Assembly (NCBI GenBank): GCA_036399695.1
Contig: DASWMP010000289.1
Location: 1 to 19,936, forward strand
Source: DASVEE01 sp036399695
Lineage (GTDB): Bacteria; Acidobacteriota; Thermoanaerobaculia; Gp7-AA8
Length of the DNA stretch: 19,936 bases
Reading direction: 5' to 3'
The position numbers and the translations under genes are program-made. How positions within the stretch are numbered: the first letter of the stretch is position 1; each line of letters begins with the position of its first letter. Below are positions 6,232 through 13,454 of the stretch, in pieces. Under the pieces are notes generated by a model. That model saw only the letters and a program-made list of their open reading frames with translations. It was not told the origin of the DNA and ran no database searches.

Positions 6232-8874
6232 ATGACAAACCAAGACTATCGAATCGAGGTGCTCGAGCGCCTCGCCCTGATGGGACCGAATCTGTACGCC
6301 CATCGACCCTGCATCAAGTGGAAGATCGACATCGGGCTGTACGAGGAAAGGCCGAGCAACGAGATCCCGGGCTTCGTCGAAGGGATCAAGCGGCTCGTGC
6401 CTTCACTGATCGAGCATCGCTGCTCGGAAGGCGTACGAGGCGGCTTCTTCAGCCGGCTCGACGAAGGCACGTGGCTGGGCCACGTCATGGAGCACACCGC
6501 GATCGAGCTGCAGGCCCTGGCCGGCATCGACGTCGGGTTCGGCCGTGTCCGCTCGGCAGGCCCTCCGGGCGTTTACAACGTCGTCTACGAATGTGAAGAG
6601 CGCGAAACCGGCATCCTCGCGGGGGAGATGGCGCTCGATCTCGTCGAATCGCTCATCAACGGGCAGCCCTACGACGTAGACACGAAGGTCCGCGAGCTCC
6701 GCAAGCTCTACCAGCGGAACGCCCTCGGCCCCTCCACCCGCGCCATCGTCGACGCGGCCGTCCGACGCGGCATCCCCTACATCCGCGTGGACGACCTGAA
6801 CCTGGTCCAGCTCGGCTACGGTGCGAACTCGAAGAAGATCCAGGCGACGATCGCCTCGACGACCAAGTACCTCGGCGTCGACGCGGCCGGCGACAAGGAC
6901 AAGACGAAGCTCATCCTCGGCTTCCACGGCGTGCCGGTGCCGAAGGGAGACGTCGTCCGCACCTACGAAGGGGCCCTCGAGGCCGCCGAGCGCATTGGCT
7001 GGCCGGTCGTGGTGAAGCCGCTCGACGCCTCGAAAGGGCGCGGCATCTCCACGAACATCATGACGGCCGAGGAGCTGCGCGTGGCCTTCGAGGAAGCGAA
7101 ACAGCTCCGGTCGAGCGTCATCGTCGAGAGCTTCCTCGAAGGGCACGACTACCGCCTGCTCGTCATCAATCACAAGTTCGTGGCGGCGGCGCAGCGCGTC
7201 CCCGCGCACGTCGTCGGCGACGGCATGCACACCATCGGGCAGCTCATCGAAATCGCCAACGCCGATGAGCGGCGCGGCGAAGGACACGAGAAGGTGCTGA
7301 CGAAGATCCGCGTCGACAGCAGCACGCGTCAGCTCCTCACACTGCGTGGGATGACGCTGGACAGCGTGCCGGAGGAAGGACAGGTCATCTACCTGAAGAC
7401 GACGGCGAACCTCTCGACCGGCGGGACGGCCGTCGACGTCACCGACCGCGTCCACCCGGCGAACATCGAGATGGCCGAGCGCATCTCGCGCCTGATCGAT
7501 CTGGACATCGCCGGCATCGACGTCGTCGCGCCGAGCATCGAAGACCCGATCGCCGGCAGCCGCGGCGGCATCGTGGAAGTCAACGCCGCTCCCGGTTTCC
7601 GCATGCATCTGTCGCCGACGATCGGCAAGCCGCGTCCGGTCGGCGAAGCGGTCGTGGACATGCTCTTCCCTCCCGGCTGCGAGCCGCGCATCCCGATCAT
7701 CACCGTCACCGGGACGAACGGCAAGACGACGACGGCGCGCCTCTGCGCGCACATCGCCAAGATGGCCGGCTGGCGCGTTGGCCTGACGACGACGGACGGC
7801 ATCTACATCGGCAACCAGCTCGTGCAGAAAGGGGACACCACCGGACCGCAGTCCGCACAGGTCGTCCTGCGGGATCCGTCGGTGAACTTCGCCGTGCTGG
7901 AGACGGCGCGCGGCGGCATCCTGCGCGCGGGCGTCGGCTACGACTGGTCGAACGCGGCCATCGTCACGAACATCGCCGAGGACCACCTCGGCCTGCGCGA
8001 CATCAACACGATCGAGGATCTGGCGCGCGTCAAAGCCGTCACGACCGAGCGCGTCTTCCCTGAAGGCTTCGCCATTCTCAACGCTGAGGATGAGATGACG
8101 CCGGTGATCCGCGAGAACCACGTCGACTGCAAGCTCGCCCTCTTCTCGCTCGACCCGCAGAACGCCGCCTTCCGCGCGCACGTCGACGAGGGCGGCCTCG
8201 GCGCCACACTGGAGAACGGCTGGCTGCTGCTCTACGACAAGCTCGTGCGCGTGCCGCTCTGCGAGGCGCAGCAAGTGCCCATCACGTTCGGCGGGAAGGC
8301 GCGCTTCAACATCGCCAACGCGCTGGCGGCGATGCTTGCCACGTACGCCACGAAGATTCAGATCACCGACATCGCCTCGGGACTGATGTCGTTCTTCCCG
8401 TCGAAGCAGACGACGCCCGGCCGTGTGAACATCGTGGAGATGGGCGAGTTCCGCCTGATGCTCGATTACGCGCACAACCCGGCCGGCCTGGCCGCGCTGA
8501 GCGAGCTGGCCACCGGCCTGCGCCGAGGACGGCTGATCTGCATCCTCGGGCTGCCGGGAGACCGCCGCGACGAAGACATCCGCAAGTCGGCGGGCGTCAT
8601 TGCCCGCTACTTCGACCGCGTCGTCATCCGCGAGGACATCGACCTCCGCGGCCGGCCGGCCGGCACGGTGCCGAAGATCATCCGTGAAGCGCTGATCGCC
8701 AACGGCCTGCCGGAATCGCAGATCGTCGAGCGGCTCGACGAAGCGGAGGCCATCGCTTACGCCGTGAGTGAAGCGAAGCCGGGCGACCTGATCGTGCTGA
8801 TCGCCGACAAGCCGGAGATCGCCGCCGGCTGGGTCGAGGGGATCAGGACGCAGGTCGTCGGACAGCAGTGGTGA
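6232..8874 (+). CDS. cphA: Cyanophycin synthetase
   Basis: Makes cyanophycin (multi-L-arginyl-poly-L-aspartate) from Asp and Arg using ATP. The 880 aa are typical for CphA1. The N domain (about 1-160) includes HVMEH at 84-88. The ATP-grasp domain (about 200-480) has VVKPLDASKGRGIS near 260 and EVNAAPGFRMH near 449, and adds Asp to the backbone. The Mur-ligase-like domain has P-loop GTNGKTTT at 494-501, ETARGGILRAGVGYD near 553 and DYAHNPAGL near 745, and attaches Arg to the side chains. Both ATP sites look intact, unlike CphA2, which uses beta-Asp-Arg. The ATG at 6232 is chosen because upstream in-frame sequence is non-homologous and overlaps the kinase gene; an AAGGAGAG stretch lies about 23 nt upstream, too far for a usual Shine-Dalgarno. 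It heads an operon with the two degradation genes, with the stop overlapping the next start in TGATG. Confidence 0.97.
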   Translation: MTNQDYRIEVLERLALMGPNLYAHRPCIKWKIDIGLYEERPSNEIPGFVEGIKRLVPSLIEHRCSEGVRGGFFSRLDEGTWLGHVMEHTAIELQALAGIDVGFGRVRSAGPPGVYNVVYECEERETGILAGEMALDLVESLINGQPYDVDTKVRELRKLYQRNALGPSTRAIVDAAVRRGIPYIRVDDLNLVQLGYGANSKKIQATIASTTKYLGVDAAGDKDKTKLILGFHGVPVPKGDVVRTYEGALEAAERIGWPVVVKPLDASKGRGISTNIMTAEELRVAFEEAKQLRSSVIVESFLEGHDYRLLVINHKFVAAAQRVPAHVVGDGMHTIGQLIEIANADERRGEGHEKVLTKIRVDSSTRQLLTLRGMTLDSVPEEGQVIYLKTTANLSTGGTAVDVTDRVHPANIEMAERISRLIDLDIAGIDVVAPSIEDPIAGSRGGIVEVNAAPGFRMHLSPTIGKPRPVGEAVVDMLFPPGCEPRIPIITVTGTNGKTTTARLCAHIAKMAGWRVGLTTTDGIYIGNQLVQKGDTTGPQSAQVVLRDPSVNFAVLETARGGILRAGVGYDWSNAAIVTNIAEDHLGLRDINTIEDLARVKAVTTERVFPEGFAILNAEDEMTPVIRENHVDCKLALFSLDPQNAAFRAHVDEGGLGATLENGWLLLYDKLVRVPLCEAQQVPITFGGKARFNIANALAAMLATYATKIQITDIASGLMSFFPSKQTTPGRVNIVEMGEFRLMLDYAHNPAGLAALSELATGLRRGRLICILGLPGDRRDEDIRKSAGVIARYFDRVVIREDIDLRGRPAGTVPKIIREALIANGLPESQIVERLDEAEAIAYAVSEAKPGDLIVLIADKPEIAAGWVEGIRTQVVGQQW

Positions 8875-10016
8875 TGTTGATTCTGGAGAACGGGAACGTC
8901 TACGCGCCCGACCCGCTCGGGCGCGTGCCGATCCTCATCGCCGGAGGCCGCATCGAGAAGATCGGCGGGTTCGACGTCAGCACCGTCGCGGACGCGCTGG
9001 AGTGTGACGTCGTCGACGCGAGCGGCTGGATCATCGCGCCGGGCCTCATCGACCCGCACGCGCACCTCACCGGCGGCAGCGGCGAGCAGGGCTTCGCCAC
9101 GCAGACACCGGAGATGCATGCGTCGGAGCTCTGGAAGAGCGGCATCACCACGGTCGTCGGCACGCTCGGCACCGACACGACGACGAAGACGCTCCCTCCC
9201 CTGCTGGCGCGCGTCAAAGCGCTGCGGGAGGAAGGGCTCGGCGCGTTCATGTGGACGGGCGGCTACGACGGACGGCCGCTGACCTCGTCCATGCGCGACG
9301 ACGTGATCCTCATCGAGGAGATCATCGGCTTCGGCGAGATCGCCATCGCCGACCGCCGCTCGCTGCACTACACGGCGCTGGAGCTGGCGCGCATGGCCAC
9401 GGACTGCTACGTCGCCGGCACGCTCACCGGAAAAGCCGGCGTGCTGCATCTGCACGTCGGCGACGGCGAGCGGCGCCTGGCCGTGCTGCGCAAGGTGCTG
9501 GACGCGTTCGAAGTACGGCCGTCCACGCTCTATCCGACGCACGTGGAGCGCAACGAAGCGCTGATGGAAGAGGCGATCGAGCTGACGCGCCGCGGTGTGA
9601 CGATCGATCTCGACGTCTACGAACAGGACCTCGGCCGCTGGATGCAGTTCTACCTCGAGCGCGGCGGCGATCTGTCGCGCATCACCGCCTCGAGCGACGC
9701 GGCCATCAAGAGTCCGCACATGCTGTTCGAGCAGATCCGCGCGCTCGTACGGGAAGGCGTGCTGCCGCTGCAGCAGGCGCTGGCCGTGGCCACGCTCAAC
9801 ACGGCACGCGTCCTGAAGCTGCATGACCGCGGGAAGCTGGCCCCCGGCATGCGAGCCGATTTCATCGCCCTCGACGCCGAGTCGCTCGATCTCCTCTGCG
9901 TCGTGTGCAACGGCGAGCTCGTGCTGCGCGACGGGCGGCTCGTCCGCCGCGAAAAGTTCCGGGCGCAGAGCAATCGCATCATCAATTTGACTGGAGACCA
10001 AAGTGACCGACATTGA
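8874..10016 (+). CDS. iadA: Isoaspartyl-dipeptidase-like amidohydrolase
   Basis: Probably cleaves beta-Asp-Arg, the cyanophycinase product, to Asp and Arg; 380 aa, near the length of E. coli IadA. From my memory of IadA, the aligned active-site residues are His62 and His64 (PHAHL), Glu71 (GGSGEQG), Tyr131, Arg162 (DRRS), His194 (HVGD), His223 and Arg226 (PTHVERN) and Asp275 (SSDA). The bridging carboxylated lysine of IadA (ISDHRS context) aligns with Glu155 (GEIAIADRRS), a change known as an alternative metal bridge elsewhere in the amidohydrolase superfamily. The start is set at the ATG of TGATG, overlapping the cphA stop by one base; GTG codons at 8868 and 8871 are alternatives. The stop overlaps the cyanophycinase start by 14 nt, so the three genes form one operon. 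The same place in pathway and operon supports the function; the altered ligand leaves some doubt about metal count and substrate. Confidence 0.88.
   Translation: MLILENGNVYAPDPLGRVPILIAGGRIEKIGGFDVSTVADALECDVVDASGWIIAPGLIDPHAHLTGGSGEQGFATQTPEMHASELWKSGITTVVGTLGTDTTTKTLPPLLARVKALREEGLGAFMWTGGYDGRPLTSSMRDDVILIEEIIGFGEIAIADRRSLHYTALELARMATDCYVAGTLTGKAGVLHLHVGDGERRLAVLRKVLDAFEVRPSTLYPTHVERNEALMEEAIELTRRGVTIDLDVYEQDLGRWMQFYLERGGDLSRITASSDAAIKSPHMLFEQIRALVREGVLPLQQALAVATLNTARVLKLHDRGKLAPGMRADFIALDAESLDLLCVVCNGELVLRDGRLVRREKFRAQSNRIINLTGDQSDRH
9993..9996 (+). promoter_or_regulatory. RBS of cyanophycinase
   Basis: GGAG lies 6 nt before the GTG at 10003, inside the end of the amidohydrolase gene. It supports GTG 10003 as the start. 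Confidence 0.6.
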
Positions 10017-10881
10017 AAAGCACAAGCGCGACGAAGGGCAAGGCGGCCGCAACATCGGCCGGCTCCTCGTCATCGGCGGCAACGAGGACAAGGACGAGGA
10101 CAACATGGTGATCCTGCCGCACTTCGTGGAGATGTGCGGCGGAAGCAAGGCGAGGATCGTCGTCTGCGGCGCCCCTTCGGCGAGCCCGGAGGAAAAAGAG
10201 CGGACGTATAAGAAGCTCTTCCTCAAGATCGGCGCGGCGGACGTCTACGAGGCGAATGTGACGGAGCGTCCCGAGGGAGAAGACGAGGAGTTGCTGCTCG
10301 CCGTGAAGAAGGCGACGGGGGTGTTCTTCACCGGCGGCGACCAGATGCGCCTGACGAGCCTCGTGGCCGGCACGGCTTTCGGCGAGGAGATCCGCCATCG
10401 CCTCTGGAACGAGGGATTGGTCGTCGGCGGGACGAGCGCCGGCGCCGCGGCGATGAGCAGCACGATGATCACGGGCGGCAGCGACCGCGGCACGGTTCGC
10501 CGCGCCGACGTCCGCCTCGCGCCGGGCCTCGGCTACTGGCGCGACACCGTCATCGATACCCACTTCGCGCAACGCGGCCGCGTGAGCCGCCTGCTCGTGA
10601 TCTTCGCCCAGAACCCCCAGGTCCTCGGCATCGGCATCGACGAAGACACCGCCGTCGAGGTGCAGCCCGGCAAACGCTTCTCCGTCGTCGGCACCGGCGC
10701 CTGCTTCGTTTTCGACGGCACGGTCACGCACACGAACGCGCCGGACGTGGGCGACGACGAAGTCATCGCCATGACGGACTCGCTTTCCCACGTGTTGCCT
10801 TCGGGGTACGGCTTCGACCTGCACACGAAACGGCCGATTCTGCCCGAGGGAGAGGTGATCGACGCGCGGGCGAGCGCGTAA
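10003..10881 (+). CDS. cphB: Cyanophycinase, peptidase family S51
   Basis: Serine exopeptidase that releases beta-Asp-Arg dipeptides from cyanophycin; 292 aa, close to the usual length. Visible family motifs are LLVIGGNEDK (21-30), FFTGGDQMRL (108-117), nucleophile Ser145 in VVGGTSAGAAAMS (140-152), His187 in VIDTHFAQRGR (183-193) and Glu214 in GIGIDEDTAVEV (209-220). These match the Ser/His/Glu arrangement described for Synechocystis CphB. No signal peptide is present, so it acts in the cytosol on stored granules. The first 16 residues are charged and poorly conserved; the GTG start is supported by a GGAG. It overlaps the amidohydrolase gene by 14 nt and ends the operon, running into a palindromic region and a convergent second S51 gene. 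Confidence 0.95.
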   Translation: MTDIEKHKRDEGQGGRNIGRLLVIGGNEDKDEDNMVILPHFVEMCGGSKARIVVCGAPSASPEEKERTYKKLFLKIGAADVYEANVTERPEGEDEELLLAVKKATGVFFTGGDQMRLTSLVAGTAFGEEIRHRLWNEGLVVGGTSAGAAAMSSTMITGGSDRGTVRRADVRLAPGLGYWRDTVIDTHFAQRGRVSRLLVIFAQNPQVLGIGIDEDTAVEVQPGKRFSVVGTGACFVFDGTVTHTNAPDVGDDEVIAMTDSLSHVLPSGYGFDLHTKRPILPEGEVIDARASA

Positions 10882-11018
10882 CGTCTACGGGACGCCGGAG
10901 GCGTGGCGTAGATTAGCCGGTGGCAATCGCCGAAGGCGAGTTGCCACCGGTTGCGTGCCGTCGGCACTTGCCACCGGATAATCTACGGGACGCCTCCGGC
11001 GTCACACGTTAGCCGCGC
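10882..11018. repeat. Nested palindromic repeat (CCGGTGGCAA type) between convergent S51 genes
   Basis: A 36-nt arm at 10891-10926 pairs with 10968-11003 with three mismatches. Inside it, CCGGTGGCAA (10917-10926) and TTGCCACCGG (10941-10950) form a second hairpin extended by TCGCC/GGCGA, and GTGCC/GGCAC (10955-10967) a third. TTGCCACCGG occurs again at 10968-10977. The region fills the whole gap between the stops of the two convergent peptidase genes and could serve as a bidirectional terminator, though no T-tract is seen. No gene is supported here. Confidence 0.85.
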
Positions 11019-11732
11019 CTACTCCTCGATGAAGCGAATTCGTGCACCATCCTTGAGGATGTGCAGCCTGTTCGTGAGGTCCAGCACCGTCACTTTTCCG
11101 GTGCCCTTCACGAGCGCTTCGCCCGGGGCGGTCCAGACGATGGCCGTGTTCTCGTCGATGCCGACGCCGGTCAGGCCATACGCCGCAGTGGCGCCGACGA
11201 GGCGCGGGAGGCGGCCGCGCTCGGAGAAGTGCTGGTCGATGATGACGTCCGGGATCAGGCCGAGGCCTTCGCCGAACTCCATCGCCTCGAGAGGGCCGTG
11301 CAGGTCGGAGCCGGCGATCATCGTGGCGGACGCGGCGGACGCACCGGCGCTGGTGCCGGCGTAGACGGCGCCGCGATGAACCGCCTGGCGGATGAGACCG
11401 ACGCAGTCGGTGTCCCGCAGCGCGTCCATCAGACGAGCTTGCCCGCCGCCGGTGACGAAGATGCCGGTGGCGTTGCGGAGCTCGTCACGTTCGCGATCGC
11501 TCAACGCGCCCCGTTCCGGATGCACGGCAGCAACCTCGGCCGCTCCCAGTTTCCGGAAGATACGCTTGTACGTCCGAGCGCGCGCACGCGGCGCTTCGGA
11601 AGCCGAGGGAATGATGACGATGCGGGCTGAAGCGCCCCCGGCGCGTTCCACGAACGCTCCGAGGATCGTCTCCTGGACGCCCCGCTTGTCTTCGTTGCCA
11701 CCGATGGCCATTACGCATCCATTACCGATCAC
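11019..11732 (-). CDS. Second cyanophycinase-like S51 peptidase
   Basis: Predicted 237-aa cytosolic serine peptidase of family S51. It has CVMAIGGNEDK (6-16), IFVTGGGQARL (91-101), nucleophile Ser128 in YAGTSAGASAAS (124-135), His168 in IIDQHFSERGR (164-174) and Glu194 in GVGIDENTAIV (189-199), so all the catalytic residues expected of CphB are kept. It is about 55 aa shorter than its neighbour, chiefly at the ends. The start is the GTG at 11732, backed by a GAGG 6 nt upstream; the longer form from 11762 would add ten residues and run over that site. Position next to the cyanophycin operon suggests a paralogue acting on cyanophycin or an intermediate. Activity on other Asp peptides (peptidase E-like) cannot be excluded. 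Confidence 0.9.
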   Translation of the reverse strand: MIGNGCVMAIGGNEDKRGVQETILGAFVERAGGASARIVIIPSASEAPRARARTYKRIFRKLGAAEVAAVHPERGALSDRERDELRNATGIFVTGGGQARLMDALRDTDCVGLIRQAVHRGAVYAGTSAGASAASATMIAGSDLHGPLEAMEFGEGLGLIPDVIIDQHFSERGRLPRLVGATAAYGLTGVGIDENTAIVWTAPGEALVKGTGKVTVLDLTNRLHILKDGARIRFIEE

Positions 11733-11738
11733 GTTATG

Positions 11739-11742
11739 CCTC
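11739..11742 (-). promoter_or_regulatory. RBS of second S51 gene
   Basis: GAGG on the minus strand lies 6 nt before the GTG at 11732 and decides between this start and the upstream ATG at 11762. Confidence 0.55.
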
Positions 11743-11770
11743 AACGGGTTGCATGGTGACATTATTCGGC

Positions 11771-11806
11771 GGGTTTTGGTTATTGGTTTTTAGTTTCTGG
11801 TTCGTT
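11771..11806. repeat. GT-rich repeat fragment (GGTTTTTGG type)
   Basis: A run of GGTTTTGGTTATTGGTTTTT-like units lies in the divergent gap between the second S51 gene and the phosphoribosyltransferase/kinase-like gene. It is similar to the repeats at 14428-14452, 15753-15786 and 16226-16252. Read in the forward frame it gives a false hydrophobic leader (FWLLVFSFWF), which is why the longer start of the next gene was not used. Confidence 0.55.
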
Positions 11807-11851
11807 GCAGTCGCCGGCACCGTGCACAACATTAGCAGACACTCCCGCCTG

Positions 11852-13309
11852 ATGCCCGTTTATGGCGATCTCACCCGCACTCTGCCGACGCGCGAACGGA
11901 TCGGCCGCCTCCGCACTCTGACGGACAAGCACGCTCTGCTGCTGGAGGCCGGTGAGCTGTCCCAGGCGCTCGTCGACGGCGAGTTCCACGAGCGCGGCCG
12001 CGATGCGCTGACGCCGCTGCATCGCGATGCGCTGGCGCTGGTCCGCGCGGCCGCGGAAGCGTTCTGCGGTAGGACAGACACTCCTGTCTGTCAGGCCCTC
12101 GACGCCCTGGAACGCCATGAACTGCCGGAGGTGACGGTCTCGAAGGTGCCGGAAGGCTTCGCCTTCTACGCCGTCTACCCGGAGCTGTACGCGCTGGCGG
12201 CGCGCGCGATCGAAGGGGACGCCCAGGTGGTCGGTATCCGCACGATCGGCGTGACGCTCGGCGCGGTTGTGGCCGCTGCGACTCGGGCGTCGTCGTTCGT
12301 GTCGGTGCGCCCCACCGGCCACCCGTTTCATCGCGAGCTGGCGCTCGAGGAGCCGCTGCCGCGCGCGCCGCAGCAGCTCGTCGTGGACGAAGGGCCGGGA
12401 CTCTCCGGCAGCTCGTTCGCCGCGGTGGCGTCGCACTTTGAGGGCGACCCACTGGTCTTCTTCCCCAGCCACGCCAACGGGCCCGGCCCGGAAGCCGATC
12501 CCCGCTGGCGTGAGGCCTTCTCCCGCGCCCGCATCGCCTACATGCCGTTCGAGGACTTTCTCCCCGAGCTGCTGGGCCGCTTCGAGCGGCATCTCGGCAC
12601 GTTCGAAGCGCCGCCGCGCGATCTGAGCGCCGGCGCCTGGCGCGATGTCATCGGCGCGCACGACGTGCCGGTGGACATGACCCGCGAGCGGCGCAAGTAC
12701 CTCGTGCGCGCCGAGGGCAAGGAGTGGCTGCTGAAGTTCGCCGGGATGGCCCATCACGGCAGCGAGAAGCTGCCGAAGGCGCAGCGCCTCGCCGCGCGGG
12801 GGCTCACGCCGCCGGTGCGCGGGTTCATCGATGGCTTCCTGATCTACGAATGGCTGCCGGGCACGATCGCCACTGACCGTGAGGCGATCCTGGACACGCT
12901 GGCGCGCCACCTCACGGCCCTGGCCGAGGAGACGGCGCCGTCGTGGCGCAGCGGCGACGCGCCGGAGCAACTGCTGGAACGCGCCGCGCAGCGCGACCTG
13001 GAGGTACGGCGATTCGCGGAGGTGGCGCGGCGTTTCACGCCGCAATCGATCGACGGCGACGGGCGGATGCAGCCGTGGGAGTGGATTGCCACGGACGGCC
13101 GGGTGGTGAAATGCGATGCAGTGGATCACGCCTATGCGCACGACGGTATCGGGGTGCAGGACCTGGCGTGGGACGTGGCTGGTGCGGCGGTGGAGCTGGC
13201 GCTCACGGATGGGGAGTTGGAGACGCTGCGCTCCCGGTTACCGCGGAGCTGGCCGGATGAGGTGCTGGAGTTTTACCGCGCCTGCTACACCGCGCTCATG
13301 AAGGGGTAA
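11852..13309 (+). CDS. Phosphoribosyltransferase-like / APH-kinase-like two-domain protein
   Basis: Predicted 485 aa, no confident family name. Residues of about 90-250 look like a type I phosphoribosyltransferase fold: VVGIRTIGVTLG (126-137) resembles the first PRPP loop and QLVVDEGPGLSGSS (175-188) the PRPP-binding signature. Residues of about 280-480 resemble an aminoglycoside-phosphotransferase-type kinase: LLKFAG (293-298) with a candidate ATP-site Lys, a hinge-like GFLIYEWLPGT (328-338) and QDLAWDVAGA (436-445). The usual HGDxxxxN catalytic loop is not clear; DGDGRMQPWEW (401-411) occupies its place, so kinase activity is doubtful. A copy of a dispersed palindrome encodes TDTPVC (75-80) in the N-terminal region. 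The start is uncertain: the ATG at 11852 avoids the repeat-encoded leader; GTG at 11822 is an alternative. Substrate and pathway are unknown. Confidence 0.75.
   Translation: MPVYGDLTRTLPTRERIGRLRTLTDKHALLLEAGELSQALVDGEFHERGRDALTPLHRDALALVRAAAEAFCGRTDTPVCQALDALERHELPEVTVSKVPEGFAFYAVYPELYALAARAIEGDAQVVGIRTIGVTLGAVVAAATRASSFVSVRPTGHPFHRELALEEPLPRAPQQLVVDEGPGLSGSSFAAVASHFEGDPLVFFPSHANGPGPEADPRWREAFSRARIAYMPFEDFLPELLGRFERHLGTFEAPPRDLSAGAWRDVIGAHDVPVDMTRERRKYLVRAEGKEWLLKFAGMAHHGSEKLPKAQRLAARGLTPPVRGFIDGFLIYEWLPGTIATDREAILDTLARHLTALAEETAPSWRSGDAPEQLLERAAQRDLEVRRFAEVARRFTPQSIDGDGRMQPWEWIATDGRVVKCDAVDHAYAHDGIGVQDLAWDVAGAAVELALTDGELETLRSRLPRSWPDEVLEFYRACYTALMKG
12073..12092. repeat. In-frame palindrome GACAGACA-CTCC-TGTCTGTC
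   Basis: Perfect 8-bp arms around CTCC, identical over 20 nt to the core of the intergenic palindrome at 4255-4274. It lies inside the phosphoribosyltransferase/kinase-like gene and is read as part of GRTDTPVCQ. Confidence 0.85.
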
Positions 13310-13447
13310 AAGCACGATGGGACCGATGGGACAGAGGACCTATAGGACCTATGGAAGCGCGGAGAAGCATCGCCGGGCGCAGCTCCCATAGGTCCTATAG
13401 GTCCTATAGCTCCCATAGGTCCTATAGGTCCCATCGTGCTTTTACCC
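13304..13447. repeat. Compound inverted repeat (GGTCCTATAG type) between convergent genes
   Basis: Perfect 21-bp outer arms at 13304-13324 and 13427-13447 (core GTAAAAGCACGATGGGAC) enclose repeated GGTCCTATAG units: one inverted set near 13336-13352 and several direct units at 13384-13430. It occupies the gap between the two convergent genes and reaches the stop codon of the upstream one. It may act as a transcription barrier in both directions. On the minus strand one frame reads as collagen-like GPIGPM, which I do not regard as a gene. Confidence 0.85.
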
Positions 13448-13454
13448 TGCCGAC

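Noticed and set aside
11753..11851. Hydrophobic leader (possible signal anchor) of the phosphoribosyltransferase/kinase-like protein
   Set aside because: The hydrophobic stretch is the translation of a GT-rich repeat, and the rest of the protein looks cytosolic.
13336..13430. CRISPR array
   Set aside because: The GGTCCTATAG units are about 10-20 nt, nearly contiguous and also inverted, with no unique spacers and no cas genes.
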